A stretch of 64,000 nucleotides of DNA, from NCBI RefSeq assembly GCF_000359585.1, contig NZ_APMH01000005.1:1-64000 (forward strand), in the 5' to 3' direction. This stretch comes from Clostridium tyrobutyricum DSM 2637 = ATCC 25755 = JCM 11008. Lineage in GTDB: Bacteria > Bacillota > Clostridia > Clostridiales > Clostridiaceae. Of the stretch, positions 9,153 through 17,853 are shown piece by piece. Position 1 is the first letter of the stretch. The number at the start of each line of letters is the position of its first letter. Both the position numbers and the translations under genes were made by a program. The notes below the pieces were generated by a model. It was not told where the DNA came from. It saw only the letters and a list, made by a program, of their open reading frames with translations, and made no database searches.

Positions 9153-10589
9153 TTGAAAAAGATATTTATAGATAGAAATGAGAAATTTTTGAGAATTGCA
9201 TTTAGAGAACAGGATATACTTAAAGAATTATTTTTTCAACAAAATGGTCAGCCCTATCCAGGTGAAGTATATAAAGGTATAGTAAAAAATATAGTTCCTG
9301 CTATAAAATCTGTTTTTATAGATATAGGTGAAAATAAAAATGTATATATGTATCTTGATAATAGATTGAAAAATTCAAAGTTGAAAAAAGGACAGGAAAT
9401 TCTTGTTCAGGTTATAAAAGAGGATCTTGGTAAAAAAGGTGCAAGGGTATCAAATTGTATAAATATACCCGGGAAATACTGTGTTTTAAATAATACTGGC
9501 AAAGGTATTGAGTTTTCAAAAAAAATAATTGATAATGAATTCAAAAAAAATATTATACATAACTTACATATACCCGATGGTATGGGGATAATGATTAGGA
9601 CATTAGGACATGAGGCTTCTTCAAGCACCATAAAAATGGAATTTGATAGTCTCTATGAAATCTATAAAAAAATAATTATAAAGAATGAATACTCTTTAAA
9701 ATCAGGCCTGATTTTTGCAGGAGATGGGATAATCGGAAAAATATTGAGAGACAAATTGCAGGATGATAATTTTATGATATATGTTCACAATGAAGATGAC
9801 TATGAAAAAATAAAGGGACATTTAGAACAATATAACTATAATATAAACAATATTGAATTTTATTCAGGCAATAGAAATATATTTGATTACTATAATATAG
9901 AAAATGAAATACTATCCCTTAGAAATAAAAGAGTTTATTTAAAATGCGGTGGATATATAGTTATAGATAAGACTGAAGCAATGTATGTCATAGATGTAAA
10001 TTCAGGAAAGAATGTAAAAGGAAGTTCTATGGAGCATACTGTGTTTACTACAAATCTACAGGCTGCACAAGAGATTGTAAGGCAGATAAGATTAAGAAAT
10101 CTAAGTGGAATCATTTTAATAGATTTTATAGATATGGATAAGCAAGAAAACAAATCACAAATTTTGGAATTGCTGAGAAAGGGATTTTTTGATGACAAAA
10201 ATAAAACTTTGGTATATCAATTTACAGAGCTAAATCTAGTGCAAATTGCAAGGAAAAGATTTGGCAGATCCATATATGACAGTATAGAGGAAAAGTGTAA
10301 ATGCTGTAGGGGAAGTGGAAACAGAATCAAGTTTTCCTATATAAGTATGCTAATAAAAAATGAGATAGAAAGAATAAATGAGGAAGGCATTATACAGAAT
10401 ATTCATATTGAAATTGGAAATACTTATAAAAGAGATATTGAAAAAAACACTCAATATTTTTTAAATAGTATAGGATCAAAACACAAAAATATATATTTGA
10501 CATATTCACATACTGAATATTTTAAAGTGGAGCCTCTTGTATTTTCAAATCAAATTGATGAATTTAAAGAATTTAAATTAAATAAATAG
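9153..10589 (+). CDS. rng: Ribonuclease G/E family endoribonuclease
   Basis: Endoribonuclease that acts on 5'-monophosphorylated single-stranded RNA in rRNA and mRNA processing. The 478-residue protein has an N-terminal S1-type RNA-binding domain (PGEVYKGIVKNIVPAIKSVFIDIG, residues ~30-95). Catalytic aspartates sit in VIDVNSGK and IILIDFIDM. The zinc-link-like motif CKCCRGSG precedes the short C-terminal domain. The length matches RNase G without the RNase E scaffold. The start is TTG with AAGGTG upstream. It lies before the L21 operon, a common clostridial arrangement. Confidence 0.93.
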   Translation: MKKIFIDRNEKFLRIAFREQDILKELFFQQNGQPYPGEVYKGIVKNIVPAIKSVFIDIGENKNVYMYLDNRLKNSKLKKGQEILVQVIKEDLGKKGARVSNCINIPGKYCVLNNTGKGIEFSKKIIDNEFKKNIIHNLHIPDGMGIMIRTLGHEASSSTIKMEFDSLYEIYKKIIIKNEYSLKSGLIFAGDGIIGKILRDKLQDDNFMIYVHNEDDYEKIKGHLEQYNYNINNIEFYSGNRNIFDYYNIENEILSLRNKRVYLKCGGYIVIDKTEAMYVIDVNSGKNVKGSSMEHTVFTTNLQAAQEIVRQIRLRNLSGIILIDFIDMDKQENKSQILELLRKGFFDDKNKTLVYQFTELNLVQIARKRFGRSIYDSIEEKCKCCRGSGNRIKFSYISMLIKNEIERINEEGIIQNIHIEIGNTYKRDIEKNTQYFLNSIGSKHKNIYLTYSHTEYFKVEPLVFSNQIDEFKEFKLNK

Positions 10590-10605
10590 ATGGAGTTCTC
10601 TAAGC

Positions 10606-10634
10606 TTTACAAAGAAAGTTATGTATGCTACAAT
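10606..10634 (+). promoter_or_regulatory. Sigma-A promoter of the rplU operon
   Basis: TTTACA, a 17-nt spacer and TACAAT, with a TGC extended -10 triplet in front of the -10 box. It drives the L21 leader and rplU-prp-rpmA. Confidence 0.75.
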
Positions 10635-10639
10635 ACCAT

Positions 10640-10720
10640 GTGTAGACCGCTCGAATTAGGTTTGATAAATTGTATATTTAAATATACATACCTTTTAGGC
10701 GAGACTGGATTGAGGAGGTG
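10640..10720 (+). ncRNA. Ribosomal protein L21 leader (probable)
   Basis: Between the promoter and rplU lies a structured stretch with GACCGCTCGAATTAGGT upstream and ACCTTTTAGGCGAGAC downstream. CTCG can pair with CGAG and TAGGT with ACCT(T), closing a stem around an AT-rich TATTTAAATATA hairpin. This arrangement and position match the L21 leader family of Firmicutes, which binds L21 for feedback control. Boundaries are approximate. Confidence 0.65.
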
Positions 10721-10725
10721 TTTTA

Positions 10726-11040
10726 ATGTACGCAGTTTTAGTTACTGGAGGAAAACAATATAAGGTTTCAGAAGGAGACGTTATATATGTTGAAAAGATC
10801 AATGCTGATGTGGATTCAACAGTTGAAATTGACAATGTACTTGCAGTAAGCAAGGAAGATGGCAAATTAGTTGTTGGAAAGTCTGAATTAGAAAGTGCTA
10901 AAGTAAGTGCCAAGGTTTTAGCTCAAGGAAAGAATAAAAAGATAGTTGTATTCAAGTACAAGAGAAAGAAAGACTATAGAAAGAAACAGGGACATAGACA
11001 GCCATATACTAAATTACAGATAGAAAAAATTGATGCCTAG
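10726..11040 (+). CDS. rplU: 50S ribosomal protein L21
   Basis: Large-subunit protein that contacts 23S rRNA. The 104-residue product begins [21 protein letters not shown] and ends with the basic [19 protein letters not shown] signature. GAGGAGGTG precedes the ATG. It is the first gene of the rplU-prp-rpmA operon and is probably under control of the leader just upstream. Confidence 0.98.
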   Translation: MYAVLVTGGKQYKVSEGDVIYVEKINADVDSTVEIDNVLAVSKEDGKLVVGKSELESAKVSAKVLAQGKNKKIVVFKYKRKKDYRKKQGHRQPYTKLQIEKIDA

Positions 11041-11043
11041 ACT

Positions 11044-11370
11044 ATGATTAAGGTAGAATTTGAAAAAAGGTCCTTTAAATTGATATCAGTTAAATTAAAG
11101 GGTCATGCAGATTCAGTAGATGATGGATATGATCTTGTATGTTGTGCCGTTTCTGTCTTATCACAGAGTATATTGATTGGATTGACAGAAGTACTTAAAT
11201 TTAATGTGAAATATTCTATAGATGATGGATTCTTAAGTTTTTCATTAAAGGGTATGTCAGCATTACATATTGAAAAGTGTCAGGTACTTATGGAAACTAT
11301 GTTGCTTGGCTTAAAAAAAATAGAATTTAATTATGATAAATATATAAGTATAAGTGTAAAGGAGGTGTAG
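11044..11370 (+). CDS. prp: Ribosomal-processing cysteine protease Prp
   Basis: Cleaves the N-terminal extension from L27 in Firmicutes. The 108-residue protein has the catalytic His in KGHA (about residue 20) and the catalytic Cys in [14 protein letters not shown] (about residues 34-35). It lies 3 nt after rplU and just before rpmA, the gene for its substrate, in the usual order. Its target motif is visible at the start of the L27 gene here. Confidence 0.95.
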   Translation: MIKVEFEKRSFKLISVKLKGHADSVDDGYDLVCCAVSVLSQSILIGLTEVLKFNVKYSIDDGFLSFSLKGMSALHIEKCQVLMETMLLGLKKIEFNYDKYISISVKEV

Positions 11371-11374
11371 TTGT

Positions 11375-11677
11375 ATGTTCACAATGGATCTTCAATTATT
11401 TGCCCATAAAAAAGGAATGGGTAGTACAAAAAATGGTAGAGATAGTGAATCCAAGAGGCTTGGAGCTAAATCTGCAGATGGTGAATTTGTTTTAGCTGGA
11501 AACATATTAGTTAGGCAGAGAGGAACAAAAATCCATCCAGGAAATAATGTTGGTAGAGGTTCTGATGATACTCTTTTTGCTAAAGTAGACGGAATAGTTA
11601 AATTTGAAAGAGTAGGAAGAGATAGAAAAAGAGCTAGTGTGTATCCTTTAGCTGAGGAAGAATTAGTAGTTGAATAA
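11375..11677 (+). CDS. rpmA: 50S ribosomal protein L27 with cleavable N-terminal extension
   Basis: L27 reaches the peptidyl-transferase centre through its N-terminus. The 100-residue product begins [20 protein letters not shown]. The LQLF/AHKKG boundary is the Prp cleavage site known from Firmicutes, so the mature protein should begin AHKKG. The core includes [21 protein letters not shown]. The start follows GGAGGTG; a second Met three codons on is possible and would still keep the Prp site. Confidence 0.97.
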   Translation: MFTMDLQLFAHKKGMGSTKNGRDSESKRLGAKSADGEFVLAGNILVRQRGTKIHPGNNVGRGSDDTLFAKVDGIVKFERVGRDRKRASVYPLAEEELVVE

Positions 11678-11687
11678 TACTGCATAG

Positions 11688-11712
11688 GACACCCTTATAG
11701 GGTGTCTTTTTT
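11688..11712 (+). terminator. Rho-independent terminator after rpmA
   Basis: GACACCC, loop TTATA, GGGTGTC, then six Ts. It ends the ribosomal protein operon before obgE. Confidence 0.93.
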
Positions 11713-11731
11713 AAAATAATAACATATTTGA

Positions 11732-13024
<1,293 letters not shown>

Positions 13025-13044
13025 TAATGTGGAGAGAGAAATAT

Positions 13045-13647
13045 ATGATTAAAAAGGCTATTTTTGGTGGAACATTTGATCCTATACATAATGGGCACAT
13101 ACATATAGCTTATGAGGCATTGTATGCTCTTAAATTGGATGAAGTAATATTTGTACCATCAGGTACACCGCCTCATAAATTAGGCAATAAAATAACTGAT
13201 TCTTATATTAGATTTGATATGGTTAGGAAGGCTATACAAGAGGAAAGAAAATTTTTAGTAAGCGATTATGAAATAAAAAAGAAAAATTTAAGTTACACAT
13301 ACGATACTTTAAAACATTTCAATGAGGTAGAAAACAATACTGAATGGTATTTTTTAACAGGCATGGATTGCCTAATGCAGGTGGAAGAATGGAATAATCC
13401 AAGGGGAATATTTGAATTGAGCAATTTTATAGTATTTAATAGGCCTGGATTCAATATGGAAAATATAAGACAACAAAAGAAGAAGATTGAAAACAAATAT
13501 GCAGCAAAAATTATATTTTTGGATGCGCCTCTTTTGGATATATCCTCAACTAATATAAGAGAGAATATTAAAATGGGAAGAAATATAAGTTACCTTTTAC
13601 CGGGAAATGTTTATGATATAATAAAAAAATATGAGCTTTACAAATAG
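13045..13647 (+). CDS. nadD: Nicotinate-nucleotide adenylyltransferase
   Basis: Transfers AMP from ATP to nicotinate mononucleotide in NAD synthesis. The 200-residue enzyme begins [22 protein letters not shown], with the GxFDPxHxGH nucleotidyltransferase motif, and ends with the [10 protein letters not shown] motif. I chose the ATG at 13045, 8 nt after GGAGAG; the upstream ATG at 13027 would contain that site. It slightly overlaps the yqeK upstream region and is probably co-transcribed with it. Confidence 0.96.
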   Translation: MIKKAIFGGTFDPIHNGHIHIAYEALYALKLDEVIFVPSGTPPHKLGNKITDSYIRFDMVRKAIQEERKFLVSDYEIKKKNLSYTYDTLKHFNEVENNTEWYFLTGMDCLMQVEEWNNPRGIFELSNFIVFNRPGFNMENIRQQKKKIENKYAAKIIFLDAPLLDISSTNIRENIKMGRNISYLLPGNVYDIIKKYELYK

Positions 13648-13675
13648 AATATTTTATGTTGGAGTGATGATAAAA

Positions 13676-14245
13676 ATGTGGGATGAGGAACAGATAGAAC
13701 AATATTTGAAGGCTAATCTTAAACCAAAGAGATATCAACATAGCCTGGGTGTTAGGGATACAGCCGGCAAACTGGCTAATAGATATGGAGCAGATGAAAA
13801 AAAAGCTAGATTAGCAGGCCTTATTCACGATTGTGCAAAGTGTATGTCAGATAGTGACTTAATATCCATTGCAAATGAAAATGGAATTAATATAGATGAA
13901 GTTTTAGAAGAAACTCCTAATCTTCTTCATGGAGTAGTAGCTTGTGTGATTGCAAAAGATAAGATGGGAATAAATGATACAGATATATTAAGTGCTGTAG
14001 CCTATCATACTACAGGAAGACCAAATATGACTATTCTTGAAAAGATAATTTATTTGGCAGATTATATTGAACCTATGCGTGACTTTCCTGGAGTTGATGA
14101 TATAAGGCAGGAGGCAGAGAAAAGCCTGGATAAGGCATTGCTCCATTCCTTCAATAGTACAATAAGGCATGTACTAAATAAAGGCCAGCTTTTGCACTTA
14201 AATACTATAAAAGGTAGAAATTATTTAATTTCTCAATATAAATAA
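13676..14245 (+). CDS. yqeK: YqeK family HD-domain Ap4A hydrolase
   Basis: Symmetrical diadenosine tetraphosphate hydrolase of the HD superfamily, as shown for Bacillus YqeK. The 189-residue protein has RYQHSLGV (first metal His), LIHDCAK (HD pair), LLHGVVA and VAYHTTGR further on. The start at 13676 fits GGAGTGAT; a start at 13667 would be too close to it. It follows nadD as in many Firmicutes. The usual next gene, rsfS, is not here; ridA follows instead. Confidence 0.92.
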   Translation: MWDEEQIEQYLKANLKPKRYQHSLGVRDTAGKLANRYGADEKKARLAGLIHDCAKCMSDSDLISIANENGINIDEVLEETPNLLHGVVACVIAKDKMGINDTDILSAVAYHTTGRPNMTILEKIIYLADYIEPMRDFPGVDDIRQEAEKSLDKALLHSFNSTIRHVLNKGQLLHLNTIKGRNYLISQYK

Positions 14246-14259
14246 ATGGAGGGTTTTTT

Positions 14260-14640
14260 ATGACAAAAGAAATAGTAAATACTAAAAAAGCACCAGCTGC
14301 AGTAGGACCATATTCACAGGCTGTTAAGGCTTGTAATCTTTTATTTGTTTCAGGGCAAATACCATTGGATCCAAAAACAGGTGAACTTGTTTCAGGAGAT
14401 GTTCAAAAAGCTGCTGAAAGATCCTTAGAAAATGTAGGAGCAATTTTAGAAGAAGCAGGTACTTCATTTGATAATGTTGTTAAAACTACAGTATTTGTAA
14501 AAGATATAGGCGATTTTGCAAAAGTAAATGAAGTTTATGCAAGATATTTTAAAAAAGATATGCCTGCAAGATCTTGTGTAGAAGTAAAACTTCCAAAAGA
14601 TGCTCTTGTAGAGATAGAAGTAATAGCATTATTACAATAA
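14260..14640 (+). CDS. ridA: RidA family reactive intermediate deaminase
   Basis: Hydrolyses enamine/imine intermediates released by PLP enzymes. The 126-residue protein has [24 protein letters not shown], and near the C-terminus [22 protein letters not shown], including the conserved Arg of the active site. TGGAGGG precedes the ATG. It lies 14 nt after yqeK and is probably in the same transcript. Confidence 0.95.
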   Translation: MTKEIVNTKKAPAAVGPYSQAVKACNLLFVSGQIPLDPKTGELVSGDVQKAAERSLENVGAILEEAGTSFDNVVKTTVFVKDIGDFAKVNEVYARYFKKDMPARSCVEVKLPKDALVEIEVIALLQ

Positions 14641-14659
14641 TTTTATAGTTGATTTCATA

Positions 14660-14695
14660 TGTGTTAGTTTGAAGTATATACTCCAGACTAACACA
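14660..14695 (+). other. Intercistronic hairpin between ridA and the pseudouridine synthase gene
   Basis: TGTGTTAGT pairs with ACTAACACA over an 18-nt loop. There is no T-run on either strand, so it is not a standard terminator. It could stabilise or process the transcript. Confidence 0.45.
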
Positions 14696-14710
14696 ATATA
14701 GGAGAATAAA

Positions 14711-15613
14711 ATGGAACATAAAAATAAATTGCTGTTTAATATAAAGGAAGATGAACAAGGTTTAAAATTAAGAGAGTATCTTAGAAGAAATCAAAGACTA
14801 TCTGGAAGACTTATAAAAAGTGCTGCTTTAGATGGAAGGATAGAAGTTAACAATAAAAGAGCAAAACTTAATTATGTAATAAAATCCAAAGACCTGGTAT
14901 CTGTGGATATATGTAAGAAGGAAACTCAAAATATTGATCCAGAAAAGATGGATCTGGATGTTGCATATGAAGATGATGATATAATAGTAGTAAACAAGAG
15001 GCCTGGAATGGTTGTACATCCTACAAAATGTTATCAAAGTGGAACTCTTGCCAATGGATTGATATATCACTTTAGACAAAATGGTGAGCAGTGTATAGTT
15101 AGGCTGGTCAGTAGACTTGATATGGATACTTCAGGTCTTGTAATAGTTGGAAAAAATCAATTTTCACATATGGCTCTTGCGAGAGATATGAAGGGAGAAG
15201 ATTTTGAGAAAAGCTATATTGCAGTAGTTCATAATACAATGATAGATACAAAGGGAGTTATAGATCTTCCTATATATAAACCTGAGAGAATGGGAATAAA
15301 GAGAATAATAGATGAGCGAGGGCAGAAGAGTATAACTCATTACAGTGTACTTAAAAGTTTAAGGTTGGGGGATGTTGTCAAATTGACTTTAGAGACAGGT
15401 AGGACTCATCAAATCCGAGTACATTTAAGCAATATAGGATATCCAATCTATGGAGATACATTATATTGTGAAGAAGATGATTCCAAGTATATAACCAGAC
15501 AGGCACTGCATGCATATAGACTTAGATTTCCTCATCCTAGAACAGGCAATATATTGGAGATTGAAACTGAATTACCTAAGGACATGCAAGAATTAATAGA
15601 AGAGATAAGCTAA
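14711..15613 (+). CDS. RluA family pseudouridine synthase
   Basis: Isomerises uridine to pseudouridine in rRNA or tRNA. The 300-residue protein has an N-terminal S4 RNA-binding segment (LREYLRRNQRLSGRLIKSAALDGRIEVN, residues ~18-50). The catalytic motif is SRLDMDTSGLVIVGK, with the catalytic Asp; the family more often has HRLD. RTHQIRVH and YGDTLY follow. Which nucleotide it modifies cannot be told; the domain layout is RluD-like. A long hairpin follows the stop codon. Confidence 0.93.
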   Translation: MEHKNKLLFNIKEDEQGLKLREYLRRNQRLSGRLIKSAALDGRIEVNNKRAKLNYVIKSKDLVSVDICKKETQNIDPEKMDLDVAYEDDDIIVVNKRPGMVVHPTKCYQSGTLANGLIYHFRQNGEQCIVRLVSRLDMDTSGLVIVGKNQFSHMALARDMKGEDFEKSYIAVVHNTMIDTKGVIDLPIYKPERMGIKRIIDERGQKSITHYSVLKSLRLGDVVKLTLETGRTHQIRVHLSNIGYPIYGDTLYCEEDDSKYITRQALHAYRLRFPHPRTGNILEIETELPKDMQELIEEIS

Positions 15614-15651
15614 AAACTTTGATGTCATTATAGGTTTTTAGCTTATCTTTT
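15604..15651. terminator. Bidirectional terminator between convergent genes
   Basis: ATAAGCTAAAAAC and GTTTTTAGCTTAT form a 13-bp stem followed by CTTTT on the + strand. It starts inside the last codons of the + strand gene and separates it from the convergent carboxypeptidase gene. Confidence 0.75.
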
Positions 15652-15653
15652 AA

Positions 15654-16871
15654 TCATGCTCTTTTCTTTATTAAGAATATAATTCCACCTATAAATATAA
15701 TAGCCATTCCTAAGATAGAATATGTTATATTTATATTTAATGTCTTATCTAATTTTTCGCTTAATAAATTTTTGGATTCATGAGTTATTCCGCTTGCAAG
15801 CTTAATAGTTCCAATATTTTTTCCATTTAGTAAGACATTGGCATTTTCTATAAAATCACCTTTATTAAAGGATTTTAGATTTAAGTTGGTATTTTTTAAA
15901 ACAACTTTAGGATTCGATGTAGAATCTATTGGTTTTGTATAGTAAAAATCAGATTCAGCTTTTAATGGTACAAATAATTTTTCATCTTTATATGTAGTTA
16001 CTAGATCTCCTTTGGAATATAATTTTTCAAGTTTGAAATTATTGAATCCGTAGTTAAATAAAGCTATTGAATCAGGAAAGAATGTTTTATTCTTGTCATG
16101 TACTAAAGATACAATCAATTTATGATCTCCTCTTACAGCTGATGCTACATAAGAATGAAGGGATTGAATAGTATAACCTGTTTTCCCACCAATTGCCCCT
16201 TCATAATAATAACGAGATGTTTTTTGAACCAATCTATTTTCATTCCATACAGTTCTTGAAGCTTTTGATTTATTAGTTGGTTTAATTGTATATGAAAGTG
16301 TAGTAGCTATTTTTGAATATTCAGGATTTGCAGATAATTTTTCCATTATAAGAGCAAGATCTTTTGCAGATGTCTTATGATCTTTGTTAAATAAACCACT
16401 TGGATTTACAAAATGAGTATGATTGGCACCTAATTCTAAAGCACGATCATTCATCATATCTACAAATTTGCCCATTGATCCATTACCTACATATTCTGCT
16501 AGAGCTTCTGCACAATCATTATCAGAAGCAAGTAGTAATCCATATAATAAGTCTCTTACTGTTAACTTTTCACCTTCAATTAAGCCAACTCTAGTTCCAT
16601 CAACATTAGGTGGATTTTTACCGACGGTTACTTCACTGTTTAAGTTTGTGTTTTCAAATACTAAAAGTGCAGTCATTATTTTAGTAGTAGAAGCTGGCGG
16701 ATATGCGGAATCAGGATTTTTTGAATAGAGAACTTCACCAGTTGTAGCATCTAATACAACGGCACTGTCCGCTGAAACTGAAGGAGGTTTTTGTAGGGCA
16801 TAAACTTTATATTGGTTGCCATAACTAACAAGCAATAATAGTAATATTGTTAATGTAATTATTTTTTTCAT
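15654..16871 (-). CDS. D-alanyl-D-alanine carboxypeptidase (DacF-like)
   Basis: Low-molecular-weight penicillin-binding protein (S11 family) that trims the terminal D-Ala of peptidoglycan stem peptides. The 405-residue product has an N-terminal signal peptide (MKKIITLTILLLLLVSYG). Active-site motifs are STTK, SDN and GGKTGYT. A PBP5-type C-terminal domain and a C-terminal hydrophobic anchor (ILGMAIIFIGGIIFLIKK) follow. The start at 16871 lies four bases after AGGAGG. Members of this group in spore formers are often DacF or DacB; I cannot assign which. Confidence 0.92.
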   Translation of the reverse strand: MKKIITLTILLLLLVSYGNQYKVYALQKPPSVSADSAVVLDATTGEVLYSKNPDSAYPPASTTKIMTALLVFENTNLNSEVTVGKNPPNVDGTRVGLIEGEKLTVRDLLYGLLLASDNDCAEALAEYVGNGSMGKFVDMMNDRALELGANHTHFVNPSGLFNKDHKTSAKDLALIMEKLSANPEYSKIATTLSYTIKPTNKSKASRTVWNENRLVQKTSRYYYEGAIGGKTGYTIQSLHSYVASAVRGDHKLIVSLVHDKNKTFFPDSIALFNYGFNNFKLEKLYSKGDLVTTYKDEKLFVPLKAESDFYYTKPIDSTSNPKVVLKNTNLNLKSFNKGDFIENANVLLNGKNIGTIKLASGITHESKNLLSEKLDKTLNINITYSILGMAIIFIGGIIFLIKKRA

Positions 16872-16945
16872 GTTTCCTCCTAAAATAGTCAAATAAACCT
16901 AAAATTTAGATTTATATTGATCATTTATTAAGTTTTGTTTATAAC

Positions 16946-16954
16946 ATTATACCA
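16946..16954 (-). promoter_or_regulatory. Extended -10 promoter of the carboxypeptidase gene
   Basis: On the minus strand TGGTATAAT lies 75 nt upstream of the start codon. The -35 match is weak. The same word precedes rodA, era, the ccpN-like gene and dnaG in this window. Confidence 0.55.
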
Positions 16955-17075
16955 AAAAAACATAATGTATGCTAAATAATTTTAAATAATTGTCAATAAT
17001 ATAAATAATTAGTGCAATTATACATTGTAAATCAGAGTAATAAATAATGCAAATTTATATAAATGGAGGTATATT

Positions 17076-17732
17076 ATGAGTATAATTCATAAAATTAATA
17101 GATTTATTGCTAAATGCAATGAAAGTAATTATAAAAAGAAAATAGTTGGATCATGTATAATTTTAATAGTATTTATTATTTTTCTAATCGTAGGATATAC
17201 TAACTCAAAACCTGCCAATGTGTCAAGTAATGAAGATATATTTAGACAGGAAGGGGTAAAAAACCAAAAAACTCAGGATAATAAAAGTTATGGTACTATA
17301 ACGGTATACATAAATGGTCAGGTTAAAAATCCTGGGGTGTATGAACTTAAGAATGACAGCAGAGTGGAAGATTTAGTTAAAATATCAGGTGGTTTTAAAG
17401 ATACTGCTGATACATACAGTTTAAATTTGGCAAAGAAGCTAAAGGATGAGGATTATATACATGTAGATGAAATAAAAAAAGATGGCGATGGTAAAAACAA
17501 TTCTAATAAAGATGAAAAACCTGGGTTAAATGATAATGGAACAGTAAATATAAATAAAGCATCGAAGGAAGAATTAAAGAGTATACCTGGAGTAGGGGAT
17601 GTAACAGCGGAAAATATAATAGAATATAGAGAACAAAATGGAGACTTTTCTTATATAGAAGATATAAAAAATGTAAATAGAATAGGGGATAAAACATTTG
17701 AAAAGTTGAAAGATAAAATAGATGTAAGATGA
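17076..17732 (+). CDS. comEA: ComEA-like DNA receptor
   Basis: Membrane-anchored double-stranded DNA receptor of natural transformation. The 218-residue protein has one N-terminal membrane helix (IVGSCIILIVFIIFLIVGY, residues ~24-42). An SLBB domain follows (ITVYINGQVKNPGVYEL, residues ~77-135), then a Lys/Asn-rich linker and a C-terminal helix-hairpin-helix pair (VNINKASKEELKSIPGVG, ADN-type, ~residues 158-218). TGGAGG precedes the ATG. It starts a block that ends in comEC and holA, but a 121-nt gap and a P-type ATPase-like gene come in between. Confidence 0.93.
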   Translation: MSIIHKINRFIAKCNESNYKKKIVGSCIILIVFIIFLIVGYTNSKPANVSSNEDIFRQEGVKNQKTQDNKSYGTITVYINGQVKNPGVYELKNDSRVEDLVKISGGFKDTADTYSLNLAKKLKDEDYIHVDEIKKDGDGKNNSNKDEKPGLNDNGTVNINKASKEELKSIPGVGDVTAENIIEYREQNGDFSYIEDIKNVNRIGDKTFEKLKDKIDVR

Positions 17733-17853
17733 GAAAAGAATTAGCAAAATATTTATAAAGTATTATAATTAATTTATAAAGTTGAAATAATTGAATACGA
17801 TACTTAATAAGTAATATATTATTGTGTCCTTTTTTATATGGGAGGTAAATTAT

